From the NCBI RefSeq assembly GCF_027580225.2, contig NC_073346.2, forward strand, positions 13,294,001 through 13,358,000: DNA of 64,000 nucleotides, written 5' to 3'. Shown here piece by piece: positions 20,996-32,784 of this stretch; within the stretch, counting starts at the first letter, position 1, and every line of letters begins with the position of its first letter. The DNA comes from Misgurnus anguillicaudatus. Lineage: Eukaryota > Chordata > Actinopteri > Cypriniformes > Cobitidae. The notes under the pieces are model-generated. The model was not told the DNA's origin. It saw only the letters and a program-made list of their open reading frames with translations, and searched no databases. A program made the translations under genes and the position numbers.

Positions 20996-23119
20996 ATAAT
21001 AATATTCACAAAATTTTCAGCTACATCTAAGTGACATTTTTTATTATATTTACTACATTTTTTGTAGAGTTCACTTAGAACTTCTGTTACTTTGCTTTAA
21101 TGTTTTTGATTACATTTACTTAATTATACATATGTGTGATAGGAAATAAAAGTAATTATTAAAATCTACTAGCTATTAGATTTACTCAATATTTTTAAGT
21201 GTAAAAATGTTTCACCAAAAAAAATTGGTAGATCATAGTAAAAGATTTTTAGACTGTATAATACATGCCGAGAGCATTCGATCAGTATCATTTTCTAATT
21301 TTTGACGGACGTGGCGATAAGCGGCTTTTGCATATGAGCTCTGTGCAGTGTTGAGGATGCTTTTTAAAATTATGAGTTTGGCAAGCAATTTTGAAAACAG
21401 CTAAACTACTGTCAAACTTTTGAAAACTGTACTTATAAATGTTGGAGAGAACATATCTAAAAGTTACAAGAAGTTGCTTCACACCAAGGGTCTACTTGCT
21501 TCATTTGCCCTCTTGCCTTCACCTCTATCCATCTTTTATCTTTCTTTATCCACTCATCTTCCTCTATAAGCTTTAGAAACAGTGAATTACTTTAGCGCCA
21601 AACAATTTTACCAATGTTTTTGTTACTGAATAAAATATAGGTTTATGTATAATTAACATTTCGCTTGTTTGCTCCACCATCTTGGATTTTGCGCTGACCT
21701 CGACGAAATTCTGGATTACCTCCAACGTGAAGGATACGTGTGTTTCTGCTTAAGATTTTAGCTAAAAGAAAGTGTCTCAGATGGAGTATTGTTTTTAGAG
21801 GGCAACCTTCGCCTTCAAGTGGTATCTCATAAAGGTCTTTCGTGTGTGTACCTTTAAATGTAAATGAGCTTCTCACTCCCCTATCAATGGTGACCGTGCA
21901 CGCTTTCAGTTCAAATAGATCTGATTTTGTGAATACAGTCTGAGACAATACTCTAACTATTGAGATGTGGCGCAAACTATGGTAATGCGGGACTGTCAGT
22001 CAGTGGCTGTGGGCGGGGGTTTATCAGTGTGATGTCACATTAACAAGATAATCAAAAACAGGATGTTTAATGAGACTGCTTTGGTTGGGGATTAAGAAAA
22101 GAAGGGGATGGTGGATGTTTTTCATTGTATGGTGATTATGTTCATACATTGCACACACACATTCATGTTCAAACACCTTGTTAAAGTAGGTTTTGCATAA
22201 TAGGTGGTCTTTAATAAGAGATCAGGTGTTGGTAGTTTAACACATAAATATATTGAGGCATGATTTAGGCATATATCCTGATACAGCCACTTGCCTGCTG
22301 CAGTATACGAGGGAGAGAAAGTCCTTTCTCATAAACCCTGAACTGCTGACTTATTTGTTTTTGCTCTGCTCGTGGAGGTGGAAAAGCATCCATAACCTGA
22401 AGTCCTATTTGCATGACTCATTTGACTGGAAGTAACATCAACAAATTTGGTGGTAAAAGAAAGTGCATTACATAAATTGAACTGTACAGCTATAAGCATT
22501 AATATTCAGGTTCTGGCAAGAAGTTCTCTGTGTTTTAGACAGCTCCGCTTTGACTTCACTACATTTACATACAAATACAGAAGTAATATTTGCACTGTGT
22601 GCATTTATGATAATTCATCTAAATTGTGAAGTTTTCAGACTGCAGTTCTGGTTTCATCAGTATTTCTCCTGCATTAGAGGTGACAGCCTTGCCTGTGTTC
22701 GTTGCTTCAGCGGTGGATTTGTAATGTTTATAGCATTGTTGCTGTATTCATCTCGCATAATTTGTCAAGCGGTGAATTACACACACGGGTCCTTCACCTC
22801 AAATAACTGCAGCGCTAATCTCAGATAAACAGTGAGATAGCCTCAGGTCTAACTAAACTCCTCATGATTATTACCACTGGGACTGCTAGACAGTTTTACA
22901 GAAGTGCACGAAAACTAATAAAAATTGTCATCATTTACCCATCCTCATATTTCAGACCTGTGATTTTCTATCTTCTGCAGAACACAAAGGGAGACAATTT
23001 GTAGACTGTTTTCTTGTTCATTTGTCAAGCATGGAGCTTTAAGCATATCACTGCTCTACAATTTACCATTGAGAAATAGGGTACATGTAAAAAAAAAAAT
23101 TATATTCTTTGACTACATA
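20996..23119. other. ulk4 intron, mostly unassigned
   Basis: The region at about 21660-22100 (GGGCGGGGG, GATGTCACATTAACAAG) resembles interiors of fish MITEs, but I cannot find its ends. The rest shows no gene or delimitable repeat. Confidence 0.35.
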
Positions 23120-23554
23120 CACTGCAAAAAAAAAATGATTTTCAAGAAAAAAATGTCTTAGTATTTTGGTCTTGTTTTCAGTAAAAATAACTTTTTCTTG
23201 ATGAGTAAAATGACCCAAGAAAATAAAAATATCAAATTTAAGTGATTTTGTGCATAAAACAAGCAAAAAAAATCTGCCAATGTGGTAAGCTAATTTTTCT
23301 TGAATTTTTCTTGAATTTTTTGTTCAAGAAAAATGTTCAAGGTTTTTTTGTTTACTCCATTGGCAGATTGTTTTGCTTAATTGTTTTATGCACAAAATCA
23401 CTTAAAGTTGATATTTTTGGTCTAAAAACTAGACTTATTTTCTTGGGTCGTTTTGTTCATCAAGAAAACATTTATTATCTAAATTTTTGTTTTACTGAAA
23501 ACAAGACAAAAATACTAAGAATTTTTTTTTTTTTGAAAATCATTTTTTGCAGTG
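23120..23554. mobile_element. CACTGC palindromic MITE, copy 3
   Basis: Intact ends CACTGCAAAAAAAAAATGA and TCATTTTTTGCAGTG with paired AGTATTTTGGTCTTGTTTTC / GAAAACAAGACAAAAATACT tracts. Confidence 0.8.
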
Positions 23555-23880
23555 AATTTGTGTTTGAAAGAAGCAAAGAATATTGCCAATGGGGTAAGAA
23601 AAAATCTTGAAAAAAGTTAACTTTTTTCATAAACACTAAATTCAGAAAAAAAATCAAAATACTTTTTTACCCATTGGCGGATCAGATTTTGTATTTGTTT
23701 ATTTATTTTTTGCTTGTTTTAAGCACAAATGTACTTAAATTAGATTTTTGTTAAACTACACTTATTTTCTTAGGTCATGTTGCTCATTAAGAAAATGCAT
23801 CTTTAAGAATTTAAGAATTTTTTGATATTTGTACTGACAACAAGACAAAATACTAAGTAAGAAAGAAAGTTCTTTCAGTG
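23555..23880. mobile_element. CACTGC palindromic MITE, copy 4 (diverged, abutting copy 3)
   Basis: It follows copy 3 without a gap; GCCAATGGGGTAAG, TTGCTTGTTTTAAGCAC and the TTTCAGTG end mark the family. Confidence 0.6.
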
Positions 23881-24669
23881 TATGCACAGACTTCCACCCA
23901 TGTTTTCAGATTCCACATGAGTCTGGTCATACGCCACCTTGCCTTGGGCACCAAGTGAGCCAGAACTGTCACCGGTGCCACTTCCATGATAGCCCTTATA
24001 CACTCATGCCTGCATGTCATTTCTACAGCATAACTCTTTCTTGAAAAAATTATTTAATTACTAGGTTTGGATTAAAAAAAAGTTAGATTCTTGGATGTGA
24101 ATTGACCTTCAGTTTTATAAAAAATTATCAATATAGAAAATTCATAAATCGATTCCTAGCCCCATCATATACCTGGCGAAATGCGTGAAGCAAGTGTTTT
24201 TTTGCTAGTTTTAGCCTGTCGCTTTATCATTTTCACGTCCAGCGCCACGTTGTTTAAATAGCAAATGCATTTGTGCCCATGGCTGTGCTGGTCTGACAAC
24301 GAGGTGTGTTCAGGTGCATTGTTAAGGCACTTTAATAGACTACACTATTGACCAACTAAAACCTGGTCTAAAGGGGCAATTTTGTTATTAAAAGAGCGTT
24401 AGTAATATGCACCTATAAACGGGATGACAACATGCGTACACAGCGCCCCTGTATACGCGCCGGTGAACAGCATCGTGATGAGCTTGCAACAACATTGTGT
24501 TTTTTTAATCATTAAAAAACATGATGTGTTTTCTGCTGCGCCCGCCACGACAAAATGCATGTAGTGGAAACACTGAAGTGACGTTACTGAGCACCACATT
24601 TTAATAAATACACATATTATTAACAGATTAAGAATTGTTCAAAGTTCATGCAAAGTAATGTTTTAAAAT
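23881..24669. other. ulk4 intron, unassigned
   Basis: About 24175-24600 has the mixed, CpG-containing composition of an old DNA transposon interior, but no ends were found. No gene seen. Confidence 0.3.
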
Positions 24670-25169
24670 CAGTCCTTCCAGAAAAACGCGATTATGCGAT
24701 CGCATGATTCAACACATAATCAGCCAAAGTCCACATATTTATGTGGGGGTGGCATTTTTCAAATACGCCACACTTTCGCACCATAAATTGCAGATTTTTG
24801 TGCGAAAATATGTGGGGCTTGCATGATTTCATAACCCCTGCATTTTCGTAGCAAAAGTCATATATATCTTAGTAGAAAATTGAAAAATTTTGCATTTACT
24901 TCACACAAGTGCAGCCATGTCCCCTGTTGCCATGGGAATGTTATGAAGTGATGTAATTATGTGACGTGAATATGATTGAAAAGCTGCAAAAGCTACAAAC
25001 AGTTTTTGCAAGTTCCCGCAATGTTTGCAAGTCCTGCAATTTCATGGCATAAAAATGCATAAATATCCTGCATATTCCATCACATTTTTTTTTAAGAAAA
25101 CTTGCTGCAAGATCAAGGATTTTTGACCGCAAAAATATATTTTTTTTTTTGCATTTTTCTGGAAGGACT
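24670..25169. mobile_element. 500-bp MITE with AGTCCTTCCAGAAAA ends (hAT-like)
   Basis: Ends CAGTCCTTCCAGAAAA and TTTTTCTGGAAGGACT. Flanks share TTAAAAT (seven bases, possibly eight), consistent with hAT. Interior tracts GATTATGCGATCGCATGATT and GCAAGTCCTGCAATTTC are non-coding. Confidence 0.75.
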
Positions 25170-25746
25170 TTAAAATGAGAATTAATTTAGGTTATAAGAA
25201 TTTTATAAAAATCCTATTAGCCAATAGGGGCCCCGGCTCAACCCGCAAGCTCCGCCTATGTTAGTAATGCATTACACCCAACACCGGTGAACAAATAGCA
25301 AAGCTTATATAGTGAAGATAGTAAAGGCAAAGCTTCTCTGTGATTGAAGACTATAGTTTTTACCAACTGGGCTTTGAAATATGGTGTAAAGACTCTGCAA
25401 CAGCACACAGTATGTTTAACACAGACACTCAAGGTTATTCATACATTCTCCATACCTGAATGAATTGGAGAAAATATTTTTTTGTCTTTTATCTATGACT
25501 CAGAGTGGTGTTGAGTAAAAAGTGTTTTTCTGATTTTATTTCTTTGCATCACTGAAGTTATACAGATGGATGAGAGTAATTCTTCACATTCCTCTACTTC
25601 TGGTCTTTACAAGTGGCACTGAATGTTTCCACTGGGTTAATTTGGACCTTAATCATGTGGCTTGGACTCAAATAAGTCTTTTAGTCTCATTTGTATGCAC
25701 TTTATTAGAATTCTGCAAATAAACTTCATTCTGGTAACTTTGTGTA

Positions 25747-26064
25747 CACTGTAAAAAGTAAAAGTTGGTAAGAGTTGTAAGTAAACAAAAATTACTTCAA
25801 TTGGTAATGCCTAAAATATTTAAACATTTTTAACTTCAATTTTTCACTCAACCCCTTCAGACCCTGCGTCCACTGGAAAGGCCATCACATGTTCCAATAA
25901 AACCAATAAAATGCTGATCAACCAATCAAAATAAGGCACACTGATTAAACACCGGAAAAATCTGGTGTGAAGGGGTTAAAGTGAGAAAATTTAGGTTAAA
26001 AACATTTTTAGGCATTACCAACTGAAGTAATTTTTAAGTTGATCCAACTTGTACTTTTTACAGT
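25747..26064. mobile_element. CACTGTAAAAAGTA palindromic MITE hosting a second MITE
   Basis: Ends CACTGTAAAAAGTA and TACTTTTTACAG; the arms share GGTAATGCCTAAAA and its complement. The centre is a nested element at 25850-25977. A related right-end fragment lies at about 26440-26565. Confidence 0.7.
25850..25977. mobile_element. nested 128-bp MITE (AACCCCTTCA ends)
   Basis: Ends AACCCCTTCAGACC and GGTGTGAAGGGGTT, with CCAATAAAACCAATAAAA inside. It splits the host palindrome at CACTCA / AAAGTGAG. Confidence 0.65.
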
Positions 26065-26220
26065 AAAATAACTCCAAACAATGCCAAAAACTTTAGCTTA
26101 ATTGCCCTTTCTGCCAGGCAAAAAGTGCTGACATCACTAATCCCAAAAAACATCTAACTTGGAAAACCTGTGGAATACACCAACACTATACTTTTACACT
26201 GGTAACTTTACTAGTACTAC

Positions 26221-26421
26221 TTAAAGGAATAGGTTACCCTTTTGCCATATTAAACTATGTTATTACCTCAACCTAGACGAATTAATACATACCTATCTTT
26301 TTTCAATGCGTGCACTGTACAGCGCGTTGTGAATGTGTTAGCATTTAGCCTAGACCCACTCATTCCTATGGTACCAAAAAAAAGTTTTATTTTGTGGCAC
26401 CATACTTACTTATTCCTTTAA
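26221..26421. mobile_element. TTAA-flanked MITE, short copy
   Basis: TTAA-AGGAATAGGTTACCC at the left and TATTCCT-TTAA at the right. The left ~200 bp matches the 32374-32784 element; the right arm is nearly absent, so this is a deletion derivative. Confidence 0.7.
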
Positions 26422-26719
26422 CTAGTTTGTGCCCCACAAAAATTAATATAAATTATAAAAAATTTAAAGTTATTTTAACTCCTCACTATTTAAAAAAATA
26501 ATTGTTATTTCAAGTTGATTAAACTTAGAAATTTAAGTGCAACAAGGAATTTTTACAGTGTATGAAAAATTTAATACACATTGTGCATGTTATTTCCAAA
26601 TAATAAATGATCTGTGTTATCTTTCCAAATAATAAATGGTCTTTCTAATATTTTAACTTAATGTTATATTTTTTTATTTAAATTTGATGGTCCAATAAAC
26701 AGCACATTGTAATGTAAGG

Positions 26720-27850
26720 TAGGGGTGTAACGGTACGTGTATTCGTACCGGACCGTTTCGGTTCAGGGCTTTCGGCACGGTGCACACGTGCACCGAAAGT
26801 CCGAATGCAATCTTTTGTGTGCGCCTGTGTGGAACATAATACGTGTGTTTCCACACGAACATATTAAGTGGCGAAAGTCTCTGCGTTCAGTGCAAGTCTT
26901 CTGTCAAACATATAACATAACTCGCCCGCAAAAAGATTTTTAATTACTTAGTTGTATATTTGTTTGATTATTGATGTAAACGTTTACTTGTCGTGTCTAA
27001 AAGCGTGTGTTAAACGCGTGTCAACGTGTTGTTTTGTTCTTTCAAAAGTGCGTGAGAGGTTGCGCGTCTTTCGTTGCTACGCAATCATGAGACGCGCTTT
27101 CTGTGACAGCGAGAAAAAAAGGAATGCGTGATCAGATTTTTCATCTGCACCTCACGTCATTCATATCATTGTCACAATGCGATCAGCTGGTCGGGACAAA
27201 GAAGAGCTGTAACCCGGGTTTACTCAGCCGGCACTCAGCTGCGGTGGGGTTCGTTACAGCTTACATTGACGACACAAGCAAAGCTTAGGAGAAACGTGCA
27301 AAAGATCAAAGATGGCTATGTATGCAGCTCACTAATCTCAAAATGAGTGTATAATAAGTATATCATCATGTTGCTTGCTATGCAGTTACACATAGAGCAG
27401 TAATATTATTTTATACAGAGATGGTACATAGCCAATTCAATACTGTGAGTTAAGCAATCCAAAATAAATCAAAACATAAAATATTTGGTGGCAAAATGTA
27501 GGCTAATAGTTCATAAATGTATTCAGGAATTGAATTTGTTAGTTTAGTGCAAGGTTTAAGTAGAAAAAGTTTAAGAGAAGGTTAAGAAAAGAGTTACCTA
27601 CTGTTATAAAATAATGTAAAAAAGAACTTTGCAGTAGTATTTTATTTATAATTTTTTCATTTTATATATTATATTTTAATAAAAAGTGTTTAAAAAAGTA
27701 TAAACAAATTGTAAAAAAAGTTTATAGTAATAAACAACCTGCAGTTTAATGTTTGCATTTTTCCCTTACTGTACCGAAAATGAACCGAACCGTGGCCTCA
27801 AAACCGGGGTTCGTACCGAACCGTGATTTTTGGGTACCGTTACACCCCTA
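26720..27850. mobile_element. 1.13-kb non-autonomous hAT element with 8-bp TSD
   Basis: Ends TAGGGGTGTAACGGTAC and GTACCGTTACACCCCTA; target duplication ATGTAAGG at 26712-26719 and 27851-27858. Sub-terminal GTACCGGACCG / CGGTTCGTACCGAACCG repeats may bind transposase. A GC-rich part lies near 27000-27290. No transposase motif found. Confidence 0.9.
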
Positions 27851-28082
27851 ATGTAAGGTTATAACTCACAACCTGATTTAAGTGTATTTTTCATAAATTA
27901 AACTTGAGACTTGACAATCATTGTAATATTTATGACATACCTGATGGTTAGTACTGTATGTACTGGAGTGGAGTTGAATGCGTGACAGGGAGGTTGTTTT
28001 GTGTAGTGTGAATGTGTCCATCACATGGACAGTATGGATGTATAGGAAAGTGATTGAACTGTGTATTTGTGTCTCTTCTCAG

Positions 28083-28249
28083 GTATAATTGAGCTGGTGT
28101 GTAATGTCTTTGTGGAAGTCTCGGGCTTATACCTGGAGAAAGAGCAGCACTCGGGGCTGAAGAGTTGCTCTGCTCTGCTCTTATGTCTGCTGGACATCAT
28201 CCACTGCCTGCTCAAACATCTCTCATCTGTAGTCCGACTGGCCCTGCAG
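28083..28249 (+). CDS. ulk4: ulk4 internal exon, third in the window
   Basis: The acceptor ends TTCTCAG and the donor is GTAACA. The first two bases complete the split Gly codon, then 55 codons follow, from IIELVCNVFVEVSGLYLEKE to SSVVRLALQ. The human counterpart has the same helical pattern, including LLDI and VRLALQ. Leu makes up more than a fifth of the residues, and a run LLLCLLDIIHCLL resembles an amphipathic helix pair of a HEAT/ARM repeat rather than a membrane segment. The downstream junction is phase 0. Confidence 0.95.
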
Positions 28250-29552
28250 GTAACACTCACTCTCCTTCTCTTTCTATATTCCTGCCTGTGTTTTTCTTTC
28301 CTTCTCTCTCTCTATATACTTTCTCGCTCTGTAGTTCTGTTTCTTGAAAACTTATGAATACGCTCTTCTTAAATGAACGTATTGAGCTGTAAAGTATTCT
28401 TAGCCTTAGACAGCGGGGCTATAGACCCTTTAGTGATTGCCTGATGCAGAACAATGATGAAAGCCTGGACCTTTTATTCTTTGAAAGATATTCAGAGTTA
28501 TTCGGAAACACTTATATTAATCCTTGAACGCGACTGTACATTTTGCTTTGTTGTCATAATAATGTTTGATTTAACATATGTCCTTGTCTTTTAAATAAAT
28601 TACATATTTTTTGAAGTAGCCATTTCCTGTCCTCTATGTACAATGCTGCATTCATAAACAGACTGATCATTTTTAGTACTTCAACTCCACTCACAAGCTG
28701 CTATTTCAGGATTTTTACAGGCGTAATTTCATAACTACCAATTATTACAAAACATTTGAGGGTTTAGTCAATGCTATTGTTATTGACTCTGTAACAAGAA
28801 CTATACAAATAATTCAGGCGGCTCATTTGCACTCTCACGGTCTAATGAGAAGAACGAGCTTGTGCAGCTTGTCAAAGTCTGGCGTAATAACTGAAAGTGC
28901 ACGTCTCATCGCTGTTATATCCAGCGTGGATTGTTATGTGGCCCGGAAATAACACAAGCATTGAATTTTGCTTCACACAAATAAGTGCCAGCAAATGATA
29001 CCGGCAGTTTTGAAGCACTCAAACGACACTTCTGCGCATTGGGTCAAACTGAACTTTCTCCAGGGATCCATAGGAGAGAAATCTCTGCAATGTCCCTGCA
29101 ATCACATGGCAATTCACCTACATTCATTTCTTTTAGGTATTATACAAGATGTATATATTTTATAGCTCTAGCCTGTGGCTACAAATGTTATGCTATAAAA
29201 AGTATACCATAAATTAGATTCATACAAATCCTGTGTGACTCTGCATGGGTTCGAGACCCCAAGGTTGAGAAACTCTGCTTAGTAACAGACTACTTTTCCA
29301 AAAATGTAGAATTTTTATCATGCTACACTGCTTGTATTTTACAGCTGAATTAGAATCAATTTATTTGCCAAGTGCAAACACAAATGCTAGGAATTTACTC
29401 TTAGTATATACAGGTACATGACACAAGACAAAGAAATACATAAAATTAAAAATGTAAGTAATATAGATAAGATGTAAGTAAAAGAATTACAGATGTGCAT
29501 AAGAAAATACTGTATATTACATATTTGTATACAACTTTAAAGATACAAAATG
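28250..29552. other. ulk4 intron, with repeat-like seed before the minisatellite
   Basis: 28250-29340 is unassigned. About 29345-29550 begins GAATCAATTTATTTGCCAAG, which resembles a common fish repeat, and becomes rich in AAGTAA/ATAAG motifs that grade into the tandem array. Confidence 0.35.
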
Positions 29553-32345
29553 TAAAAGTAGGCATGAACACTAGTGTTGGACATAAGTATGCATAAATAC
29601 TAGTGCAGGACACAAGTATGCATAAACACTAAAGTTGGACATAAGAAGGCATGAACACTAGTGTAAGATATAAGTAAGCATGATTACTAGTGCAGGACAT
29701 AAGAAGGCATGAACACTACTGTTGGATATAAGAAGGCATGAACACTACTGTTGGATATAAGTAGGCATAAACACTATTGTTGGACATAAGTAGGTATAAA
29801 CACTAGTGTTGGACATAAGTAAGTATAAACCCTATGGTTGGACATAAGTAGCCATGAACACTAGTGTAGGAAATAAGTAGGCATGAACACTATTGTTGGA
29901 CATAAGTAGGTATAAACACTAGTGTTGGAAATAAGTAGGTATAAACACTAGTGTTGGACATAAGTAGGCATAAACACTAGTGTTGGAAATAAGTAGGTAT
30001 AAACACTAGTGTTGGACATAAGTAGGCATAAACACTAGTGTTGGACATAAGTAAGTATAAACCCTATGGTTGGACATAAGTGGGTATAAACCCTATGGTT
30101 GGACATAAGTAGCCATGAACACTAGTGTAGGAAATAAGTAGGCATGAACACTAGTGTTGGACATAAGTAAGTATAAACCCTATGGTTGGACATAAGTAGC
30201 CATGAACACTAGTGTAGGAAATAAGTAGGCATGAACACTATTGTTGGACATAAGTAGGAATGAACACTAGTGTTGGACATAAGTAGGCATGAACACTAGT
30301 GTTGGACATAAGTAGGTATAAACACTAGTGTTGGAAATAAGTAGGTATAAACACTAGTGTTGGACACAAGTAAGTATAAACCCTATGGTTGGACATAAGT
30401 AGCCATGAACACTAGTGTAGGAAATAAGTAGGCATGAACACTATTGTTGGACATAAGTAGGAATGAACACTAGTGTTGGACATAAGTAGGCATGAACACT
30501 AGTGTTGGACATAAGTAGGTATAAACACTAGTGTTGGAAATAAGTAGGTATAAACACTAGTGTTGGACACAAGTAGGCATAAACACTAGTGTTGGAAATA
30601 AGTAGGTATAAACACTAGTGTTGGACATAAGTAGGCATAAACACTAGTGTTGGACATAAGTAAGTATAAACCCTATGGTTGGACATAAGTAGGCATGAAC
30701 ACTAGTGTAGGAAATAAGTAGGCATGAACACTAGTGTTGGACATAAGTAGGCATCAACACTAGTGTTGGACATAAGTAGGTATAAACACTAGTGTTGGAT
30801 ATGAGTAAGCATGAACACTAGTGTTGGACATAAGTAGGCATGAACACTAGTGTTGGACATAAGTAGGCATAAACACTAGTGTTGGACATAAGTAGGTATA
30901 AACATTAGTGTTGGATATAAGTAGGCATAAACACTAGTGTAGAAAATAAGTAGGCATAAACACTAGTGTTGGACATAAGTAGGCATGAACACTAGTGTTG
31001 GACATAAGTAGGTATAAACACTAGTGTTGGACATAAGTAGCCATGAACACTAGTGTAGGAAATAAGTAGGCATGAACACTATTGTTGGACATAAGTAGGA
31101 ATGAACACTAGTGTTGGACATAAGTAGGCATGAACACTAGTGTTGGACATAAGTAGGTATAAACACTAGTGTTGGAAATAAGTAGGTATAAACACTAGTG
31201 TTGGACACAAGTAGGCATAAACACTAGTGTTGGAAATAAGTAGGTATAAACACTAGTGTTGGACATAAGTAGGCATAAACACTAGTGTTGGACATAAGTA
31301 AGTATAAACCCTATGGTTGGACATAAGTAGGCATGAACACTAGTGTAGGAAATAAGTAGGCATGAACACTAGTGTTGGACATAAGTAGGCATCAACACTA
31401 GTGTTGGACATAAGTAGGTATAAACACTAGTGTTGGATATGAGTAAGCATGAACACTAGTGTTGGACATAAGTAGGCATGAACACTAGTGTTGGACATAA
31501 GTAGGCATAAACACTAGTGTTGGACATAAGTAGGTATAAACATTAGTGTTGGATATAAGTAGGCATAAACACTAGTGTAGAAAATAAGTAGGCATAAACA
31601 CTAGTGTTGGACATAAGTAAGCATAAACACTAGTGTAGGAAATAAGTAGGCATAAACACTAGTGTTGGATATGAGTAAGCATAAACACTAGTGTAGGAAA
31701 TAAGTAGGCATAAACATTAGTGTTGGACATAAGTAAGCATAAACACTAGTGTTGGACATAAGTAGGCATAAACACTAGTGTTGGACATAAGTAGGCATGA
31801 ACATTAGTGTTGGATATAAGTAGGCATGAACACTAGTGTTGGACATAAGCATAAACACTAGTGTTGGACATAAGTAGGCATAAACACTAGTGTTGGACAT
31901 AAGTAGGCATGAACACTAGTGTTGGACATAAGTAGGTATAAACACTAGTGTTGGACATAAGTAGGCATGAACACTAGTGTTGGACATAAGTAGGTATAAA
32001 CACTAGTGTTGGACATAAGTAGGCATGAACACTAGTGTTGGACATAAGTAAGCATAAACACTAGTGTTGGACATAAGTAGGTATAAACACTAGTGTTGGA
32101 AATAAGTAGGTATAAACACTAGTGTTGGACATAAGTAGGTATAAACACTAGTGTTGGAAATAAGTAGGTATAAACACTAGTGTTGGACATAAGTAGGTAT
32201 AAACACTAGTGTTTGACATAAGTACCCATAAACACAAGTGTAGGACACAGGTTATTTTTGCATAAACACTAGTGTTGGGACACAGGTAGGCATAAACAAT
32301 AGTGTTGTTGAACTTAAGTAGACATGAACACTAGTACATGACATA
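29553..32345. repeat. 29-bp minisatellite, about 95 units
   Basis: The unit is roughly ATAAGTAGGCATAAACAC followed by TAGTGTTGGAC (29 bp). Each standard unit contains the 12-bp palindrome AACACTAGTGTT. Variants replace GGCATAA by GGTATAA, AAGCATAA or GGCATGAA, GGACAT by GGAAAT, and the palindrome by AACCCTATGGTT. Units at both edges are degenerate. The array lies in the ulk4 intron between the exons at 28083 and 37490. Confidence 0.97.
30401..31617. repeat. higher-order duplication inside the minisatellite
   Basis: The unit order starting at 30401 (AGCCATGAACACTAGTGTAG) recurs at 31039 and stays near-identical for about 580 bp, including rare variants GGCATCAAC, GGATATGAG and AGAAAATAAG. The offset of 638 bp is exactly 22 units of 29 bp. 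Confidence 0.85.
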
Positions 32346-32373
32346 ATATGTGTTAAAAAATTACCTATTGATT

Positions 32374-32784
32374 TTAAAGGAATAGTCTACTCTTTTGCCA
32401 TATTAACCTATGTTTTACCTCAACCTAGATGAATTAATACATGCCTATCTTTTTTCAAAGCGTGCACTGTACAGCGTGTTATGAATGTGTCACCATTCAG
32501 CCCAGCCCCATTCATTCCTATGGTACCAAAAAAAGTTGTATTTTGTGGCACCATACTTACTAGTATAACTCCTCATGTAACAGTCTTTAAATAGGGAAAA
32601 CACAGAAGTGTTTGATGGCTTCAGTGTTTGGTACCATAGGAATGAATGGTGCCAGGCCAAATGCCAACACATTCATAACACGCTGTACAGAGCACGCATT
32701 AAAAAAAGATAGGTATGTATTAATTCGTCTAAGTTGAGGTAATAACATAGTTTAATATGGCAAAAGGGTAGACTATTCCTTTAA
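32374..32784. mobile_element. TTAA-flanked palindromic MITE
   Basis: TTAA-AGGAATAGTCTAC...GTAGACTATTCCT-TTAA, with long inverted arms (TTTTGCCATATTAA and TTAATATGGCAAAA; GAATTAATACAT and ATGTATTAATTC). Related to 26221-26421. Confidence 0.85.

Noticed and set aside
29553..32345. Regular short repeats resembling a CRISPR array
   Set aside because: The units are contiguous with no unique spacers, there are no cas genes, and the context is a vertebrate intron. It is a minisatellite.
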